A stretch of 64,000 nucleotides of DNA, taken from contig NW_025938997.1 in assembly GCF_000764305.2 (NCBI RefSeq), positions 238,972 through 302,971 of the forward strand, read 5' to 3'. A program made the position numbers and the translations under genes. Shown piece by piece: positions 1 to 12,175 of the stretch. A model generated the notes under the pieces. The model was given only the letters and a program-made list of their open reading frames with translations. It searched no databases and was not told the origin of the DNA. This DNA is from Hyalella azteca. Its lineage: Eukaryota > Arthropoda > Malacostraca > Amphipoda > Hyalellidae. Within the stretch, counting starts at the first letter, position 1. Each line of letters starts with the position of its first letter.

Positions 1-1030
1 TTTATTCAATCCCTCACCCCCCAGCTCACCCCCTCCCCCTGTTCCGGCTCTCTAATGCCCCATAAAGACTGGGTGGGTGCCCGCTTTCTCCTCAGACGCG
101 GTGTCACCGCCGCAAGAGTGGCATGTGGGTGTGCGACGCTCCGCTCTCCGGTCCTGTTGACTCGGCTGTTATCTTTACCGCAAATTCAGTTGCTTCCTGT
201 ATTTATATACAAACTTAGTTCACAGAAATCCTTTGGAACAGAATGATGTTATCATCATTATTTTGGTGGAAATGTCTATATTATCAAATTTTATGTCTTA
301 TCATAGATATATTTGTAGTAAGTTCAAATCATAAAGATGATCGTGTGCCAGCAAGTATACTAGTCGTTTACCACTACTGGCATTTTTTTTATTTTCTAGG
401 GTAATTTATCTGGCTTATTAGGAATTTTAATACACGTAAATAAAATTGTCAATAAAATAGGCGGATGTGTATTAGAATAATAGTATAATTTTGTTTTTAA
501 TTTTCACTCTATGAAAACTCGACAATAAAGAAGACTGACAGCGAGGGCCACGACCAGCATGAAGGTCTGTACCATTACTCATACCATTACTATTATATTG
601 TACCATTACTCATACCATTACTATTATATTGTATCATTACTCATTTCAATATTATAGGACTTGTACCATTATCTAAACCTATACTCTTATAAAGTACCGG
701 TACAATTTCTTGTAGCATTACACGTAACTACCATCACCCGTTATAGCTGCAGAACGCAACAGACAACATGCAGGAGCGGTATGTCCACTCCTGTTCACAG
801 CTCGCTTCAGCAACGCGACGTTTATGTCAGACTGAAGCCTCCCGTTGTCTTTTGGGTGTTGACAAATATTGCGAGGCCCAGGAAATGAGTGAGACTTTTT
901 CAAAATAGCGATGGACTTCTGTCCTTGTATGAGCCTTCATTTTCCTAAGCAAAAGGTCGTATCGGTGCTACTTGTGGAGGGGGGACACTATTTGGTTTAT
1001 ATGACCCAATGATTTCCTCAGTGCGAAGTT
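1..1030. other. Left edge, no supported gene
   Basis: Mostly AT-rich DNA. A pyrimidine tract ending in AG at 95 is followed by about 150 GC-rich bases open in a frame beginning T-R-C-H-R-R-K and stopping near 220; it could be the last exon of a gene to the left, but nothing in it is a recognisable domain. At 560-650 there are short duplications of a CATTACTCATACCATTACTA-type string. I see nothing else. Confidence 0.3.
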
Positions 1031-1035
1031 GTGTG

Positions 1036-1275
1036 GGGTAGGGTGGCCCAGTGGTTGCAGTTTAGAGTACCTGTGTTGGAGCAGATAAGTGCTGGTTCAA
1101 TCCCAGCTACATGCGACAGTTTCTTGCCGTAATCGGCGAGAAGGCCGGGCGCCGGTAAGCGCAGTCAAATCGGAGTAGTGAGTTGCGTGTTCGAAACCGC
1201 GACAAGCTGTGAATGATGTGCGATGTTCAGACAGGTCTAACGGCTTAATGAACGCTGTAACCACTATGATACTTA
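1036..1275 (+). mobile_element. tRNA-derived SINE, copy 1 (diverged)
   Basis: The head has RNA polymerase III-like boxes: an A-box-like TGGCCCAGTGGTT and a B-box-like GGTTCAATCCC. The body reads ...AATCGGCGAGAAGGCCGGGCG... and ends with a block related to ...GGCTTAATGAACGCTGTAACC. The same order of blocks recurs at 27488, 30121 and 40294, so this is a dispersed family. It is the most diverged of the long copies. Confidence 0.8.
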
Positions 1276-1517
1276 ACTATACTTGACTAAACTTAACTGC
1301 CTTGAATTAATCCATGAAGTCCCAAGGTTGGAACAGGTCAATAAGTTAGGACTCAAGTGAGCAAAATTACCTAATTTTATTTTTATTCTTCACAGAAGAA
1401 GCACAGCATGCCTCAATAGAAAGAGAAAAAACATGCTATTTGGTAATAAAAGCTTCCAGGTGAAAAGCTCATACAAGCTATAAAAAATATAACTCAGTAC
1501 TCACTGAAGTGAGTGAC

Positions 1518-1651
1518 AGAGCGCATTTTCTCGTCAATGAAAACTTGAGGTCACGGATGGACGGACAGACGGACGAACGGACAGACAGACAGACGGACAT
1601 GGCGAGCACAATAGTGCATTTTTTCCATAAATGAGAAAATGCGCTAATAAA
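1518..1651. mobile_element. Short TIR element with GGAC tetramers, copy 1
   Basis: Inverted ends AGCGCATTTTCTC and GAGAAAATGCGCT flank a core rich in GGAC/AGAC tetramers. Related copies lie at 25560-25673 and, in the opposite orientation, 44324-44432. All three are next to the same external string ACTCAGTACTCACTG(C/A)AGTGAGTGACAG, so the true element may extend beyond the TIRs. No coding capacity. Confidence 0.65.
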
Positions 1652-1899
1652 ATGTATAAAAAAAATTTTAAAGACCACGTTTTTCATGTGGACTAAAAAG
1701 TAGAAAATAATTTTTCGGCAGCTACTGATCTCTGTTTGCTTTCATTCTCTTGGTCTTTTGTATTTCAGTTAAAATATTTTACAACATCTAAAAACCAAGA
1801 GAATGAAAGCAAACAGAGATCAGTATATAGCTGCCGAAAAATTATTTTCTACTTTTTAGTCCACATGAAAAACGTGGTCTGCAAAATTTTTGTTTATAC
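1650..1899. repeat. Long hairpin, about 100-bp arms
   Basis: The left arm (about 1650-1759) is nearly the reverse complement of the right arm (about 1795-1899), with a loop of about 35 bp. Both arms hold GACCACGTTTTTCATGTGG and the TCTCTGTTTGCTTTCATTCT stretch or their complements. It is probably a MITE or a head-to-head duplication. The open frames across it are by-products of the palindrome. Confidence 0.75.
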
Positions 1900-1930
1900 T
1901 TTTTATTTTCTACTGTTTAGTTTTATGTTA

Positions 1931-2215
1931 GTTTGTATGCTTGTGCTGATCAAATCTTGCAATCGAACGTTTTTAGCTCTGAAAATCGCCGCTTTAGGGG
2001 GAATGGCGCTGCGATCGATTAAAGGAAAACAAATTTCCACTTCGAAAATTTATTTGTTTATAATAGTGATAAATACGCCTGGAAACGTGCAACAAATTAT
2101 TGATTATTGTATTGTCATCGGGAGCTGAGCTTCCCTAAAAGTTTCAGAGCGCTAGCTAATGGGAAAGTTGGTGAAATATCGATTGCAAGATTTGATCATC
2201 ACAAACATACAGACA
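1931..2215. mobile_element. MITE-like element with about 33-bp TIRs
   Basis: TTGTGCTGATCAAATCTTGC near 1940 is repeated inverted near 2175-2207 (GCAAGATTTGATCATCACAA), with about 210 bp between. No coding capacity. Superfamily not assigned; no clear target-site duplication was seen. Confidence 0.55.
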
Positions 2216-2407
2216 GACAGACAGACGGACACGAAAGCGAGCTAAGAAAAACGTGGTAAAAAGCTTCGCATGCGTAATGGGTGACAAGTATGAACGTAAT
2301 AGTGGCAACAAGTACAACGAAAATTAATACAAATATTACATTCTAAAGTAAAGGCACTACATAAGTTAATTGTCACAAGAAAAAACTATATGATTAACAA
2401 AGTTACG

Positions 2408-3370
2408 TTAATACTGAGCAAGAACATGATCACGAAATTTTGTCTTTAAAATTAATTTTGAACAGTTTATACTGAAAACATCAGGCAGTTCATTAAAATG
2501 TTTTACACAATTAAAAACAGTCCCATTATGTTCAATTTCTAAACGGACCGGTTGAAGGTTGAGACGAACGCCTCTGGTATCATGAAAATGATGAGGAACA
2601 AGAGGAGCAGAAAAACTTTCAAAAAGACGCTGATCATGAAAAAGTGCCCTATCCATAAATTGTAAAAGCTTAAATTTGTACATGTCGTCGAATTTAAGGA
2701 TTTTTGACTGTCTATATAATACACTAGTACGAATCAATGGTACATAGTTAACATATCGAACCCTATAAAGATTGACCGCAGTGTCATGTTCATCAACGTG
2801 ATAACCTGTTTTTTTTTGTACAGATAGGCACTCCACCCCATATTACAAGGGTATTAGAAAATTTAGATAAAAACAACGAATAGAAGAGCATTTTTAACGA
2901 GGAGAAAGGTAAGGTACTTGATAGAGCATGCAACACTTTGCTAAGTCCCTGGCAAACGGAAGTAATATGTTTTTTGAAAGACATTTAACTATAAAGGATT
3001 AAGCCAAAATACCGAAAATCATCAACCCATTCTAATATTGATTCATTAAAAGTGATGTTCGGAGAGGCGACAACGGGTCTAGACGTAAAAAGCATCAGTT
3101 TCGTTTCATCTGTGTGTTCCACTAACTTATTTACTAACAGCCATCTTGACAAGTCTGCTGACAGATCCGAAATGCTATCACACGCTTCATCGTAGGTACC
3201 TTTCGAGATATAAAAAACGGCAAAAAGCTTGCATCAGCAAAAAGCTTACAGTTCACATTAAAAGAAGAGGCGAAGTCATTTCTAAAAATATTAAAAAGAA
3301 CAGGCCCCAGAACAGCGTCCTGTGGTACTCCAATCGTGATTGGTCTTGAGGGCGATTTGAACTCGCTCAA
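2408..3370 (-). pseudogene. Non-LTR retrotransposon reverse transcriptase, 3' fragment
   Basis: Three minus-strand frame segments run in the order expected for a LINE ORF2. At 3134-3370 there is GVPQDAVLGPVLFNIFRNDF, the RT motif usually seen as GVPQGSVLGPLLF, followed by a degenerate FADA where FADD is expected. At 2793-2984 is a segment like the thumb region (HITSVCQGLSKVL ... LFLSKFSNTLVIWG). At 2408-2836 is the C-terminal tail (MYKFKLLQFMDRAL ... HFHDTRG ... FNELPD). The segments lie in different frames and the catalytic aspartates are damaged, so it is dead. Family level (CR1/Jockey-like) is inferred. Confidence 0.8.
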
Positions 3371-3779
3371 TGAAACATACTGTTCTCTATTGGTTAGGTA
3401 GTGACTTTTATTGGTTAGTTATGATTTTATTGGTTTGGCTGGAACAGGGCTCCTCACTTTTTTTCAGCAAGTAATGATATCAGAAGTGGACAAAAGTAGC
3501 TCAAATTTTACGTTTGAAAAGTAACTAAAGGAAGTCGCATTTGTACAAACATAAGTTCAACCGAAAAATGGGGGATTATTGGCCATTATCTGATATTGAA
3601 GGGAGGACTGCAAAGCCAAGACAAGAGGACATCTTCCGGCGATCTCGTTTCTTGAACAAAAGACAATGGAAAAGCACAGGAATCACAGATATAAAATCTA
3701 TTCATCAAACCCAGATAAGATGCGGTTGTCGGTAACCTTACGATGTTGTTACGGTTCCGAGTATGCGACTGCACGACAA

Positions 3780-4165
3780 GCTGCGGTCACCGTAACCCGG
3801 GATAGTTGCGGTCACCGTAACCCGGGATAGTTGCGGTCACCGTAACCCGGGATAGTTGCGGTCACCGTAACCCGGGATAGTTGTGGTCACCGTAACCCGG
3901 GACAGTTGCGGTTACCGTAACTCGGGTCAGTTGCGGTCACCGTAACCCGGGACAGTTGCGGTCACCGTAACTCGGGACAGTTGCAGTCTCCGTAACTCGG
4001 GACAGTTGCGGTCACCGTAACTCGGGACAGTTGCGGTCACCGTAACCCGGGACAGTTGCGGTCACCGTAACCCGGGATAGTTGTGGTCACCGTAACCCGG
4101 GACAGTTGCGGTTACCGTAACTCGGGACAGTTGCGGTCACCGTAACCTGGGAAAATTGCGGTCAC
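3780..4165. repeat. 25-bp minisatellite
   Basis: About 15 copies of a unit containing GTTGCGGTCACCGTAACCCG, with scattered C/T and G/A differences. Not coding. No adjacent exon is known. Confidence 0.9.
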
Positions 4166-4552
4166 TGCAACCTGTCCTGACCGGCGAATACATTAGTGCT
4201 GGGGCCGGCAAGCCGAACCTTAGAACTGAATTAATTAATTATGATTTAATGCAAGCAGACCGCTACTCTGCACCGCGCGGCGGACTATGCAGTTATAGCT
4301 GCTCTCTATTGTCCATGTGCCTTACTGCTGCAGTCAAAGCTTGTGTCGCGAGGTCGCCTCAGTGACGTCATGCAGTGCCTGCTGTGACCGCAACCTCCGC
4401 GTACCCGGAGTATCCTCCATGTTCATGATTATTTTATGATCAGCTTCACTGTTAATTCTTCTTAAACTCGTTTTGGGTTTGCAATTCCCATTAATTATTT
4501 TGAACCTTACTTGCTCCCTTGCTGCTCACGCTCGTGTATTGTAGTCTAGATT

Positions 4553-4835
4553 ACATAGGCTCCAGGTACTCCTGAAACCCCATAAGTTCCAGGTACTCCT
4601 GAAACCCTATAGGCTCCAGGTACTCCTGAAACTCCATAGGCACCAGGCACTTAGTGACCCCATAGGCTCCAGGTACTCCTGAAACCCCATAGGCTCCAGG
4701 CACTCTAGTGACCGCATATGCTCCAGGTACTTCAGAAACCCCATAGGCTCCAGGCACTCTAGTGACCGCATAGGCTCCAGATACTTCAGAAACCCCATAG
4801 GCTCCAGATACTCCTGAAACCCCATAGGTACCCCA
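4553..4835. repeat. 28-bp minisatellite
   Basis: About ten copies of a unit CATAGGCTCCAGGTACTCCT plus GAAACCC; some copies carry an alternative half (CACTCTAGTGACCG). The minus-strand frames (GFQEYLEPM repeats) are artefacts of the array. Downstream, 4840-5340 decays into TACTCCA-like simple sequence. Confidence 0.9.
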
Positions 4836-5784
4836 GGTTCTCCAGTAACCTCAGAACCCGCAGGTACCTAAATTACTAGTTTTCCGTGTACTCCAGATTC
4901 CCTAGATTCCTTGGTTGCTCGAATTCTCTAGATATACTAACACAAATTCCCCATATACCACAGTTACTCCATACACTTCAGACCTGCTCCTCCGTGTATA
5001 CTATATATTCCCTTATTCACTTCATATACTTCATATACTCACTTCATATACCGCCGATCATAAAAATATCTCGTACACTCCAGGTGCTCAAAATACATCA
5101 GTTAATTCAAACACGATGGCTGCAAAATAATAGTTCCAATAGCCCATGCAGTTATCGATATCGAACAATATCTCCCGACAGTCTAAGCACTTAATTCACT
5201 CATTCCCATCCTAAATAATCCAGAAATTCTTCCATTCAAAGGAGATTCGCTAATACATCAGATACGTAAGATACTTTTTTATTATCAGGTACTCAATCAT
5301 ACCCAAATACTCTATCATTACTCTGGCTAGCTTGATACTCCCCCTACCTCAATGACTCATACCCCAAGCACCCAAGACATTCCTCTTACCGCGTTCGTTC
5401 ATCCCATCCATGCTCCTGTTACTTGTTCCTCCCGTTATTGCCCAAACCCATTCCCCCCCTTCGAATAGAGTCCGTTTTAGAAAAGCTCGTGGCGAAGGGA
5501 GGGCAGAAGACCACCCCTTTTCCCCACCCATTCCTTCACGTCGCCCCTTCCGCTGCCAGGACAACAGTTGGGAGGGGGGATGGGGAAGAATGTGGGAGGG
5601 AGGGAACAGGATACCCAAGCGGGCCAACCTCTGACCAGCAAGGACAGCCGGCAACGAGCGGACCGGGACGGGAATATAGGGCACTGTGCCCTGGGCCGGT
5701 TATTGGGCAGCCGTGGGTCAGTGACCAGCGCGGTCGTAACCGTTAGGTCTTTGTATAATTGAATAACAGCTGTACTGGAGCTGT
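4836..5784. other. No gene seen
   Basis: Low-complexity TACTCC-type sequence, then a GC-rich stretch (5400-5740) open in several frames on both strands. No domain, splice structure or conserved motif supports any of those frames. Confidence 0.5.
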
Positions 5785-5995
5785 ATAATGTATTGTGTGC
5801 ATATATACGGCGTAATGTATTGTGTGCACATATACGGCGTGATGCATTGTGTGCACATACAGCGTGATGTATTGTGTGCATATATACGGCGTGATGTATT
5901 GTGTGCATATATACGGCGTGATGTATTGTGTGCACATATACGGCGTTATGTATTGTGTGCACATATACGGCGTAATGTATTGTGTGCACATACGC
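5785..5995. repeat. 27-bp minisatellite
   Basis: About eight copies of a unit GTGATGTATTGTGTGCATAT plus ATACGGC, with GCATAT/GCACAT variants. The frames on both strands are repeat artefacts. Confidence 0.9.
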
Positions 5996-5999
5996 ATGG

Positions 6000-7383
6000 C
6001 TCTACGGCTGTTAGAGGCGCAACTCGGTTACAAATTACTGCTGTTACACGTACTGTTTGTTCACAGAAACCATCACCAGCGTAACGCATTGTAACGCGTG
6101 GTGACATCACTTAGCTGCCGTGTGTGATAATAAAACGTACCTAAATAACGTGGCCGGGGGCCAGACTGATGAGCGACCGGGAACAATTGAGTAAGCATTT
6201 ACCTGCAAGCGATCCCGACGACGCTCGGGACAATAAGACTGAGATTGGTTAATCCATGCATCAAATCTCATTCCTAGCAATCTTCCTAATTACATAGCTG
6301 GAGTAAGATTTATTTGAAAATTACCCGATCGAAACCTCATTAAACCTCATTTTTCCAGCAATGCCGTGTAATCCCGCTACTAGAAATAATATTTTCAGAC
6401 CAGGTATAATGTCTCGGGGCTGTAAGTACTTAGACGCTAAAATAAGCCCAGTAATTTATTACCAGGCTTCAAACAAACGAGCACAGACTCTGAAATTTGT
6501 TGAATATTTTAGAGTATTTTGTGTGTTTACAGTCTAGCGCCGCGAATATTGGCTGGTCTTATATACGTGTTTGCAATAACTGCATGTTGTGTCAGGATAT
6601 TGCCTTTTCATTTTCAGCAGCCGAATTATCAGGCGTTGCATTTTTTATTTTCATGAAGTAACGAAAAATTCCGTGCAATGCCGGGTAAAACTGTGAAAAT
6701 TTCTAAAACAAATTTAATAAACATTCTTCACTAAAATTCTAATTGTTATAAATAAAATGACTGATTACTTTTGGAAGCCAATTGCGCGCTTTGGGATAAA
6801 TGCTAGATGTCTCACCGAACCTGCTACCATATATTTCTAAATATGCTTGTAAAATTTTGTAAAATTTACTTGAAAATTTTAAATCAGTCAGCTTCGTGAT
6901 TGAAAGGGGTTCGCGCAGCCAACATAGGCGTGATGTAATAGCAAGTAATATCATTGGCTCAAGTTAATATATATAAGGCTGCATATCTCGCGTATACTAT
7001 ATAAATGACATTCTAGGGTACAGTTATAGCGGTTGCTTCGGCAATCGTGAATTGCTAGCATATAGAATTCCAGGCGGAAAAATAATAGCAAGTTGAATGC
7101 TTGCAGTGAATAATTGGCATGTGACATCCATGTAGTGAATAAATAACATGCAGCAATCTCGATGTAAATTAATAGCTGTGGCATGCTCGGTGTCCCAGCA
7201 CTGCGATGAGGACGTGTTAAGCAAAGTCATTAACGTGAATAAATCTCTCGCGTCCCCGGCACTATACGGCTCAAGTCTGCACAATGCAGCCGCTGCTTCT
7301 TCGATATCTGCACTGCAGCCCCGTTACCTGCTCAACATAAAGACCCCCTGCAGACCGCACGATGTTTCCCTGACATACCTGCT
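6000..7383. other. No gene seen
   Basis: Unique AT-rich DNA with short open frames only. I find no domain, transposon end or RNA gene. Confidence 0.5.
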
Positions 7384-7810
7384 CCGTTGCTGCGCCTTTG
7401 CTGCGCTGTTGCTGCGCCGTTGCTGCGCTGTTGCTGCCGCCTTTGCTGCTCCGTTGCTGCGCCTTTGCTGCGCCGTTTCTGAGCCGTTGCTGCTCCGTTG
7501 CTGCGCCTTTGCTGCGCTGTTGCTGCACCGTTGCTGCACTGTTGCTGCCGCCTTTGCTGCTCGATGCTGCGTCTTTGCTGCGCTGTTGCTGCGCTGTTGC
7601 TGCCGCCTTTGCTGCTCCGTTGCTGCGCCTTTGCTGCGCCGTTTCTGAGCCGTTGCTGCTCCGTTGCTGCGCCTTTGCTGCGCTGTTGCTGCGCCGTTGC
7701 TGCGCTGTTGCTGCCGCCTTTGCTGCTCCGTTGCTGCGCCTTTGCTGCGCCGTTTCTGAGCCGTTGCTGCTCCGTTGCTGCGCCTTTGCTGCGCTGTTGC
7801 TGCGCCGATC
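7384..7810. repeat. CTG/TGC-rich compound array
   Basis: Hexamer-like TTGCTGCGC, TTGCTGCTC and TTTGCTGCG units form a higher-order repeat of roughly 100 bp, present about three times (CCGTTTCTGAGCCGTTGCTG recurs at about 7468, 7646 and 7752). It is open in several frames on both strands because it lacks stop-forming triplets; nothing marks it as coding. Confidence 0.85.
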
Positions 7811-8844
7811 TTGCGCAGTTGCAGTCTTCTTGACTCGATAATTTATTCCGCCTTATCGCGGTTCGGAATCACGGGAAGTTCCGATGTCAGGAAATATATT
7901 GCGGCCTCTGAGACTCGCAGGCACCGTTAGGCTCCACTTTTTTTCGTGATTTAATGAGACTTTGCAAGCGCGGTTCGATATCATCTCATGAATTTATAAA
8001 TATTTATTGAGTATGGGGACTGTATGTTTATATCTATTACCAACAGGACATTGCTGCATTTTAAACAAGTGAATTTATCTGGGTTACGGCGTCCCCGTTA
8101 GGTTCCTCCTTTTAGGTCGTTTCTCAATGTATTACTTTGAAGAACCAAAAAATTAAGATTTGGAAAGCATGAATTCAAAATAAAGTGGTCGAGTAACTTC
8201 TAATTTGACAGCATTTTCCTCGTGATTCGTACCGATTCGTGGACATCTTTAATTCGCTAAATGTTTTGGACAATTCCCGTCAATTTAAATTCCAAAAGTT
8301 TGCATTTAAATAGAAATGTAACTTGACAGCTCGAACCTGATCTATACTTTGTCGTATTGCCGGTATCACCATCTTGGCCGGAACACCTCACTGAAAGTAC
8401 CGAATTTAGTTGCATCAAGTATTTTTATAAAAACCCTTCAGTTTTTGAGTTTGGGTTGCCTTAAATCCGCGTTCAGGTTTTAGGATAACCACGGTTTCAA
8501 CAAGTTTCCTTTTTATTGAATGAAGAATTGTATGTGTAAAAACAAACATAAATATATTAACTCTATAAATTTCAATGTAGGCTTATAATATTCATATATG
8601 ACAAATAATCATAAAACTATAAACAAGTTAGAGAAAGGCATATAATCAACGCACTGAAATATGGTGGGCATATTTGACGCAGGCTACGAACAACTGAGGT
8701 GGCATGAAACTATTTGATACGTCGTTGACTAGCTTTTACACTCTAAAGGTCTGATGAACAAGTAAAACATAGGAGCCCATAAGAAATAGACAATTAAAAA
8801 CTATGCTTACAAAAGGTTTGCTAAAAATATTTACAAGTTTTGTT
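7811..8844. other. No gene seen
   Basis: AT-rich unique sequence without a usable open frame, transposon terminus or RNA gene. Confidence 0.5.
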
Positions 8845-9150
8845 TGATGTCTCTTGCATCAAGTAACTTAGTTTGATGTCTCTTGCATCAAGTAGTTTAG
8901 TTTGATGCCTCTTGCATCAAGTTGTTTAGTTTGATGTCTCTTGCATCAAGTAGTTTAGTTTGATGTCTCTTGCATCAAGTTGTTTAGTTTGATGTCTCTT
9001 GCATCAAATAGTTTAGTTTGATGTCTCTTGAATCAAGTAGTTTAGTTTGATGCCTCTTGCATCAAGTAGTTTAGTTTGATGTCTCTTGCATCAAGTAGTT
9101 TAGTTTGATGTCTCGTGCATCAAGTAGTTTAGTTGATGCCTTTTGCATCA
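8845..9150. repeat. 29-bp minisatellite with a hairpin in each unit
   Basis: About ten copies of a unit TTTGATGTCTCTTGCATCAA plus GTAGTTTAG. Each unit contains an inverted pair, TTGATG and CATCAA, separated by about seven bases, so every copy can fold into a small stem-loop. The final copy has a compensated loop variant (TTGATGCCTTTTGCATCAA). Confidence 0.9.
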
Positions 9151-10526
9151 AAGGTATAATTTATGATGAGAAGCCGAATACGAGAAAGCTGAATAATAAA
9201 AATCGAATAGAAAATGCAGGTCAAGAAGATAAGAGTATTTAAGTTCTGGCCGCAGGAGCAAGCAACTACTCAGGTTATTTCTCTACCTGACAGCAACATC
9301 TTTTCGTCATTTCTGACAGCAACATCTTCGTCTGCGTTGTTGCAAATAGAAACCTTGTCAGCGATGTCCAGTCCCAGCAAATTATCGCAACTTTGAGGAC
9401 GTTCGCAGCCCTCGCTATCAAATACCGAGACCTCGTCTGCACACTCAGATCAATGAGCGAGACTTGGTCTTAATAGCGATGCAATTTTTGCTCCTGTGTG
9501 TATCATCTGGACACAGTTTGGCCCGGTATAAGGGCGCATCAGTGCCATTATAAGGACAGTTTGATCCATTAATTGTTCTGAACGTATAAATGGACCAGCA
9601 GGGGAGCTGGGGGTGGTGGCGACCAGCCTGATGCTCAAGGCGCGTTCGCAGTAATGAAATGCACGAGGTTCTCTAATGGATTCGTAACGGAGAGCAATAT
9701 AAAAGATAAGAGTTGTTGCAGCGCTGCTGTTACAGGCGCCGTGATAAAGAGCTTACAGGCAGGGTATAGCGTTAATTAAGGGGTGGTATGGTGTTGGAAA
9801 TTTCTGACGTTCTTAAATTGTAACATCTTTGATTCTTTTTCTTCATGCCTATTGTTGGGTATGGATTTGTAACTAGAGTTGTTGGCATTGTAACTTGATG
9901 GTGAAAGCACCTATCTTCATGGACGCGCTTCGGCAGTCTGTAATTAACGCCATACCTTCTTAATTCTAATTTTTTGTTAGAGTGATCACTCTCAGTTTTC
10001 ATTTTGTTTATTTAAGTTGAAGTGCATGTTCGCTCTTCCTTTATTTAGGAGGCAGACACCGATTTAAACTTGGGCATTTGCCCTCTGTGGTATAACCACC
10101 TTGGCCTTAGGCTTATAACGAACTTGAAGTTAAATTCTTATCTATATGTATATTTAATCCTTCCTTGATTGAAGAACCTAGTTCTTCTTACTGTTAAATT
10201 CATGAATGCTTCGGAGTCTGCCTCTCCTTCTACTATCATAATTTTCCCTGTATATGGCCTCTTATTTGCCTCTTAAAATTGTCTACCGCTTAGTCGCAAA
10301 AGATTTTAAGGTGGGTTCAAGAGGTTGTTATAAACTTGCGAAACTGTGCGATATAAATTGAACATTGCTCAAGATCATTGTTACTCGCTTGTTTACATGC
10401 GTTTCTCACTATATGGTATCTTTCTTCCCATAGAATAACCATTACTCTGGTGGTGTCGGTCTGCATCCTTTTTTTGGCTCGAGACCGCAACAACTTAACT
10501 ATATTTTCGCTACTTACCTGTTTCAG
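9151..10526. other. No gene seen
   Basis: Unique sequence with only short frames (for example 9450-9638 and 9772-10002 on the minus strand). None shows a domain or splice pattern I recognise. Confidence 0.5.
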
Positions 10527-10665
10527 ANTACAGCAGAGTGCACATCAGACTGTACAGCAGAGTGCACATCAGACTGTACAGCAGAGTGCACATCAGACTG
10601 TACAGCAGAGTGCACATCAGACTGTACAGCAGAGTGCACATCAGACTGTACAGCAGAGTGCAAGT
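10527..10665. repeat. 24-bp minisatellite with one ambiguous base
   Basis: About six copies of a unit CAGCAGAGTGCACATCAGAC plus TGTA. A single N at 10528 sits at the left edge, so the array may be collapsed or joined there in the assembly. Confidence 0.9.
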
Positions 10666-11034
10666 AACCGGTTCTGGGCGTCTCAGCGCGGCGGAGACGC
10701 TGCTGCGCTGCTCTTATCCGCGCAGGAATGCAACACAAAATATGTAACGCGAGGCAACTAGCAGAATAATCCCACCGGACAACGAAACCCACCGTGCAAC
10801 TCAAGAGGTGCAACCCGGGCTACTCAACCCAAAGGGTGTAACCTAATTTAGGCTCCCTAAAGTTTGCAACCAAAGGTGTAACTTAATTGAGGCTCTTTAA
10901 GATATGCAACCCCTGGCATTTAATCAAAGTGGAATTACTTTAGGGTTTCAAGCAACGTAATTCAGCAACCCACAGAGCTCTGCCCAACGTACTAAATCAG
11001 CACCTCAGATGCTGAGTGCTGATGTCGCTGCTGC

Positions 11035-11115
11035 CATCATATGCGTCAGCTCCTGCTGCCCTCAAGTATCAGCTCCTGCTGTCCTCAAGTGTCAGCTCCT
11101 GCTGCCCTCAAGTAT
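11035..11115. repeat. Short 22-24 bp tandem repeat
   Basis: Three copies of CAGCTCCTGCTGCCCTCAAG plus a short variable tail. Between 11320 and 11560 there is also a degenerate series of GAGGCAGCCCTCACAAAA units. Confidence 0.75.
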
Positions 11116-11679
11116 CAGCAATGGTATGCCGGCATTGATGAGTTGTTTCTCTCCCGAACATGTTCCTGCCGTCAACGTCATCCTCTTCAGAGCGCGAGAG
11201 TTGTCGTTGTCTTCAACTCCGTGAACTAAAAATTTTTGCAGTGTAAAGTTGGCGGCTAATCTCCTCGGCGTATCAGGTAATATCCTCTTCAACTTCCATC
11301 AGCTCTGGACTCGAAGACTAACCCGTAACGCAACCCGTTGAAGGCGTTCTTTGGAACCCCGTCCCTACCAAATATAACCCTAAGAAATCCATCCTCCTGA
11401 TCAGGCAGTCCTCAGAGAAGCAACCCCTTGTTGAGGCAGCCCCCACAAAAACAGCCCTCGGTTGAGGCAGCCCTCACAAAAGCAACCCTCGGTTGAGGCA
11501 GCTTTCACAAAAACAATCCTTTATTTGAGGCAGCCCTCACAAAACCGACCCCCAACCCCTCTCTCCGCCGCCTCCTTGAGTCGTCGTGGTTTTGTGGCGT
11601 CAAGGTCGCTCCTTTCTCTGCCCCCAGGCGCTTCAGGCGTCCGATGCCATGAGTTAGGGAGACGTATGGGCGCTGTATG

Positions 11680-11970
11680 GCGGGCGTCAGAGAGGCGTGT
11701 GGGCGCTGTATGGCGGGCGTCAGAGAGGCGTGTGGGCGCTGTATGGCGGGCGTCAGAGAGGCGTGTGGGCGCTGTATGGCGGGCGTCAGAGAGACATTTG
11801 GGCGCCGTAGGACGGGAGTCAGAGAGGCATATGGGCGCCGCAGTGCGGGCGCCAGGGAGGCGTATGGGCGCCGTAGGGCGGGCGTCAGAGAGAGGCATAT
11901 ATATGGGCGCTGTAGAGTGGGCGTGAGGGAGACATATGGGCGCTGTAGGACGGGCGCCATTGAGGCGTAG
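11680..11970. repeat. 33-bp minisatellite
   Basis: About eight to nine units of GGCGCTGTATGGCGGGCGTC plus AGAGAGGCGTGTG, diverging to the right. Because 33 is a multiple of three it is open in several frames on both strands; these frames encode only the repeat (for example WRASERRVGAV) and have no other support. Confidence 0.9.
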
Positions 11971-12104
11971 GGAGCGACGTAGGGCGGGCGCTGTATCAAA
12001 TGTGAACCTGAGTGAGAGGTTGTGGAGGTGCCTCTACTAGAGCGCAACCTCGACAAGAAAGCGATAACCTGCAGCGGGACAAGATATGAGCAAAACAAAC
12101 CACA

Positions 12105-12175
12105 ACAGAACCACAACACGACCACAACACGACCACAACACGACCACAACAGAACCACAACACGACCACAACTTT
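12105..12175. repeat. 12-bp simple array
   Basis: ACCACAACACG-type units repeated about six times. Not coding. Confidence 0.85.

Noticed and set aside
8845..9150. CRISPR array
   Set aside because: The repeats are directly tandem with no variable spacers, and the genome is eukaryotic; the same holds for the 50-51 kb and 32-33 kb arrays.
11462..12158. 154- and 217-residue overlapping frames on opposite strands
   Set aside because: Open only because the 33-bp repeat avoids stops; no domain and no splice signals.
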